Positions 62,557 to 64,000 of a stretch of DNA of 64,000 nt are shown here, in pieces. The notes beneath the pieces are model-generated. The model searched no databases and was not told where the DNA came from. It was given only the letters and a program-made list of their open reading frames with translations. The DNA is from JABMQB01 sp963678235 (lineage in GTDB: Bacteria > Bacteroidota > Bacteroidia > Bacteroidales > Prolixibacteraceae). A program made the position numbers and the translations under genes. Position 1 is the stretch's first letter, and every line of letters starts with the position of its first letter. The stretch covers positions 1,612,001-1,676,000 of the forward strand of contig OY782766.1 in NCBI GenBank assembly GCA_963678235.1, written 5' to 3'.

Positions 62557-63441
62557 TTGAAACAGGAAAAGAAAATAGAGGCACTGCTCAACTTGCTTGA
62601 AGATCCGGACAGGACGGTATATGAAGAAGCCACCAGGCAATTATTGAAAGAAGATGTGCACATTATTCCTGCATTGGAAGAAATGTGGGAAATGAGCCTT
62701 GATGAAATTAGTCAGCAACGGATTGAACACATCATTAAAAACCTACAGTTTAAAGAAATAAAAAAAGGAATGGTAGATTGGGCAAAGCTTAAAAAACCTG
62801 ACCTTTTGGAAGGATTCAGTCTGGTAAACCTTTACCAATACCCTGACTTGAATTCGGTGAAAACCGAAATGAAAATTGAACAAATCAGGAAAGATGTATG
62901 GCTTGAATTAAGCAATTCTTTAACATCATTGGAAAAAATAACCGTTTTGAACCATATCTTTTTTGAAGTTCATGGATTCTCGATTAACCATACCAATCCT
63001 TCATCGCCGCAAAACTATTTTTTAGATCAGATTTTGGAAACAAAAAAAGGAAACCCGGTTTCGTTGGCAATCCTTTATACCATAATTGCACGAAGGCTTG
63101 AATTGCCCGTGTTCTTTGTGAATTTCCCCAAGAACCCATTATTGGGCTACTTCGACAAACACATTGCCATTAAGGCTCATGGAATAAGTGTAGATTCCGA
63201 TATCCTTTTTTACATTAATCCATCCAACAAAGGATCAATTACAGGAAGGAAAGAGCTGGAATACTACCTCAAGAAAATGAAATACAAATCGGAAAAAAAA
63301 TATTTCGAACGCGGAAACGACAAACTATTCATTTTAAAACTGATCAGTTCATTACAAGCCGCTTTCGACAGTCTTGGTTATAAAGACAAGGCAAATGAAA
63401 TACTCCAATTAAAGACAGTCCTTACCCAAAATATCGAGTAG
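62557..63441 (+). CDS. Transglutaminase-like SirB1/core2-family protein
   Basis: A 294-residue cytosolic protein starting at TTG 62557; no ATG is available before the helical N-terminus KQEKKIEALLNLLEDPD. The N-terminal half is HEAT-like helices; the second half contains the core2 signature KKGNPVSLAILYTIIARRLE and FVNFPKNPLLGY seen in SirB1-like proteins. Cys of the classical triad is not obvious, as usual for this family. Function is not firmly known. It follows the nucleoside phosphorylase by 11 bp and is closed by the 63457-63487 terminator. Confidence 0.75.
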   Translation: MKQEKKIEALLNLLEDPDRTVYEEATRQLLKEDVHIIPALEEMWEMSLDEISQQRIEHIIKNLQFKEIKKGMVDWAKLKKPDLLEGFSLVNLYQYPDLNSVKTEMKIEQIRKDVWLELSNSLTSLEKITVLNHIFFEVHGFSINHTNPSSPQNYFLDQILETKKGNPVSLAILYTIIARRLELPVFFVNFPKNPLLGYFDKHIAIKAHGISVDSDILFYINPSNKGSITGRKELEYYLKKMKYKSEKKYFERGNDKLFILKLISSLQAAFDSLGYKDKANEILQLKTVLTQNIE

Positions 63442-63456
63442 AGTCGATAAGGAAAT

Positions 63457-63487
63457 TGCCGTGCAGATTGCACGGCATTTCTTTTTT
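63457..63487 (+). terminator. Terminator of the transglutaminase-like gene
   Basis: TGCCGTGCA pairs perfectly with TGCACGGCA around GAT (9-bp stem), followed by TTTCTTTTTT. Confidence 0.9.
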
Positions 63488-63626
63488 ATTCCAATTGTAT
63501 CCAATAATTATTATTATATCTTTTATTAGCTTCCATACAACAAGAAATCCAATCGGATGCTAGTGCAACATTTTACAAGAAAACTAAAAAAATGTCATAA
63601 TTGTATTAAAATTTTAAAATAATACA

Positions 63627-63634
63627 TAACTTTG
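63627..63634 (+). promoter_or_regulatory. -7 box of the last gene
   Basis: TAACTTTG matches TAnnTTTG, 19 bp before the start codon at 63654. A weak TTG lies at 63601, further upstream than the optimal spacing. Confidence 0.45.
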
Positions 63635-63653
63635 TTTTTCAAAGTACTTTTTA

Positions 63654-64000
63654 ATGGAAAATAATAATTCATATCTAGATGACATAAAGGATATTAAACA
63701 AATGATGGAACAATCCAGTAAGTTTCTATCGTTGAGCGGAATATCCGGAGTATTGGTTGGCATATACGCCTTGGTCGGGGCTTTTATAGCCTACAGGCTT
63801 TTATATATTCCAAAATCGTTCGAATTTCGCCAGGAATATGCAAATAATGTGTTAAGTCAACTAGTGATACTTGCAGTGGTGATACTGGTTTTGTCGATCC
63901 TGACAATAGTTATTTTAACAAGTATTAAAGCCAAACAACATGGCAAAAGGAAAATGGTGAAGGGTACAAAATGGATGCTTCTGCATCTTTTTATACCAAT
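63654..64000 (+). CDS. Membrane protein of unknown function, 3' end outside window
   Basis: The visible 115 residues begin MENNNSYLDDIKDIKQMMEQ, a charged helical N-terminus, then hydrophobic segments (GISGVLVGIYALVGAFIAY, VILAVVILVLSILTIVILTS) separated by a soluble loop and KAKQHGKRKMVKG. At least two transmembrane helices are seen. No family recognised. A TAACTTTG box lies 19 bp upstream of ATG 63654. Confidence 0.65.
   Translation, partial: MENNNSYLDDIKDIKQMMEQSSKFLSLSGISGVLVGIYALVGAFIAYRLLYIPKSFEFRQEYANNVLSQLVILAVVILVLSILTIVILTSIKAKQHGKRKMVKGTKWMLLHLFIP

Noticed and set aside
1..64000. CRISPR arrays, rRNA genes or complete tRNA genes
   Set aside because: No regularly spaced direct repeats, no rRNA signatures and no full cloverleaf were seen; only the tRNA-Pro fragment qualifies as an RNA relic.

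Overview
The window is from a Bacteroidota genome, most plausibly a marine or sediment Marinilabiliales/Prolixibacteraceae-type polysaccharide degrader (this placement is inference). The evidence is AT-rich intergenic DNA, two SusC/SusD pairs, a periplasmic-propeller hybrid two-component sensor, type IX secretion C-terminal tails, Bacteroidota promoter boxes (TTTG about 18 bp before TAnnTTTG), SPIIa-type lipoproteins and a Nudix-type arabinose regulator.

Layout. (1) 1-12667, minus strand: an alginate utilisation locus read from a FadR-type GntR regulator through SusC, SusD, a PKD lipoprotein, a PL7 alginate lyase, a Tat-exported TIM-barrel protein, a heparinase II/III-fold lyase, an NRAMP-fold transporter lacking the metal-ligand motifs, and a PL6 lyase cut by the window edge. 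Two identical GntR/UxuR-like palindromes lie upstream of the regulator. (2) 12668-14734: a gene-poor scar with a frameshifted, truncated tyrosine integrase, a 3' tRNA-Pro fragment, its terminator and a second copy of the tRNA 3' end. (3) 14735-41293, plus strand: a pectin utilisation locus. It has the hybrid sensor (HTCS), an SGNH hydrolase, GH28, an esterase, a 33-codon membrane peptide, SusC/SusD/DUF5123-type surface lipoprotein, GH43, CE8, GH28, CE12, a 1382-residue CE8-PL1 fusion and a second PL1. (4) 41397-45843, minus strand: a T9SS-exported protein of three near-identical repeats, a DUF4861 lipoprotein and a GH105 unsaturated-uronyl hydrolase. (5) 46428-52800, plus strand: araR (Nudix type), araA, a sodium/solute symporter, araD and araB, closed by a strong terminator. 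Identical AAAAGTA-N5-TACTTTT palindromes lie at the araR promoter and between araR and the GH105 operon. (6) 52902-64000: a BNR-propeller protein, a CE15 glucuronoyl esterase and then mostly housekeeping or unknown genes: an atypical thioredoxin, an OmpA/TPR/PD40 protein, a charged small protein, a hotdog thioesterase, an SPFH protein, a nucleoside phosphorylase, a transglutaminase-like protein and a partial membrane protein.

How it fits together (inference from families). Pectin is de-esterified (CE8, CE12, esterase), cut by PL1 and GH28, trimmed by GH43 and GH105, imported by SusCD and sensed by the HTCS. Released arabinose is taken through AraA-AraB-AraD. Alginate is cut by PL7, PL6 and the heparinase-fold enzyme under GntR control. 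The least explained items are the NRAMP-like transporter, the triple-repeat protein, the shared regulatory motifs and the MGPM thioredoxin.
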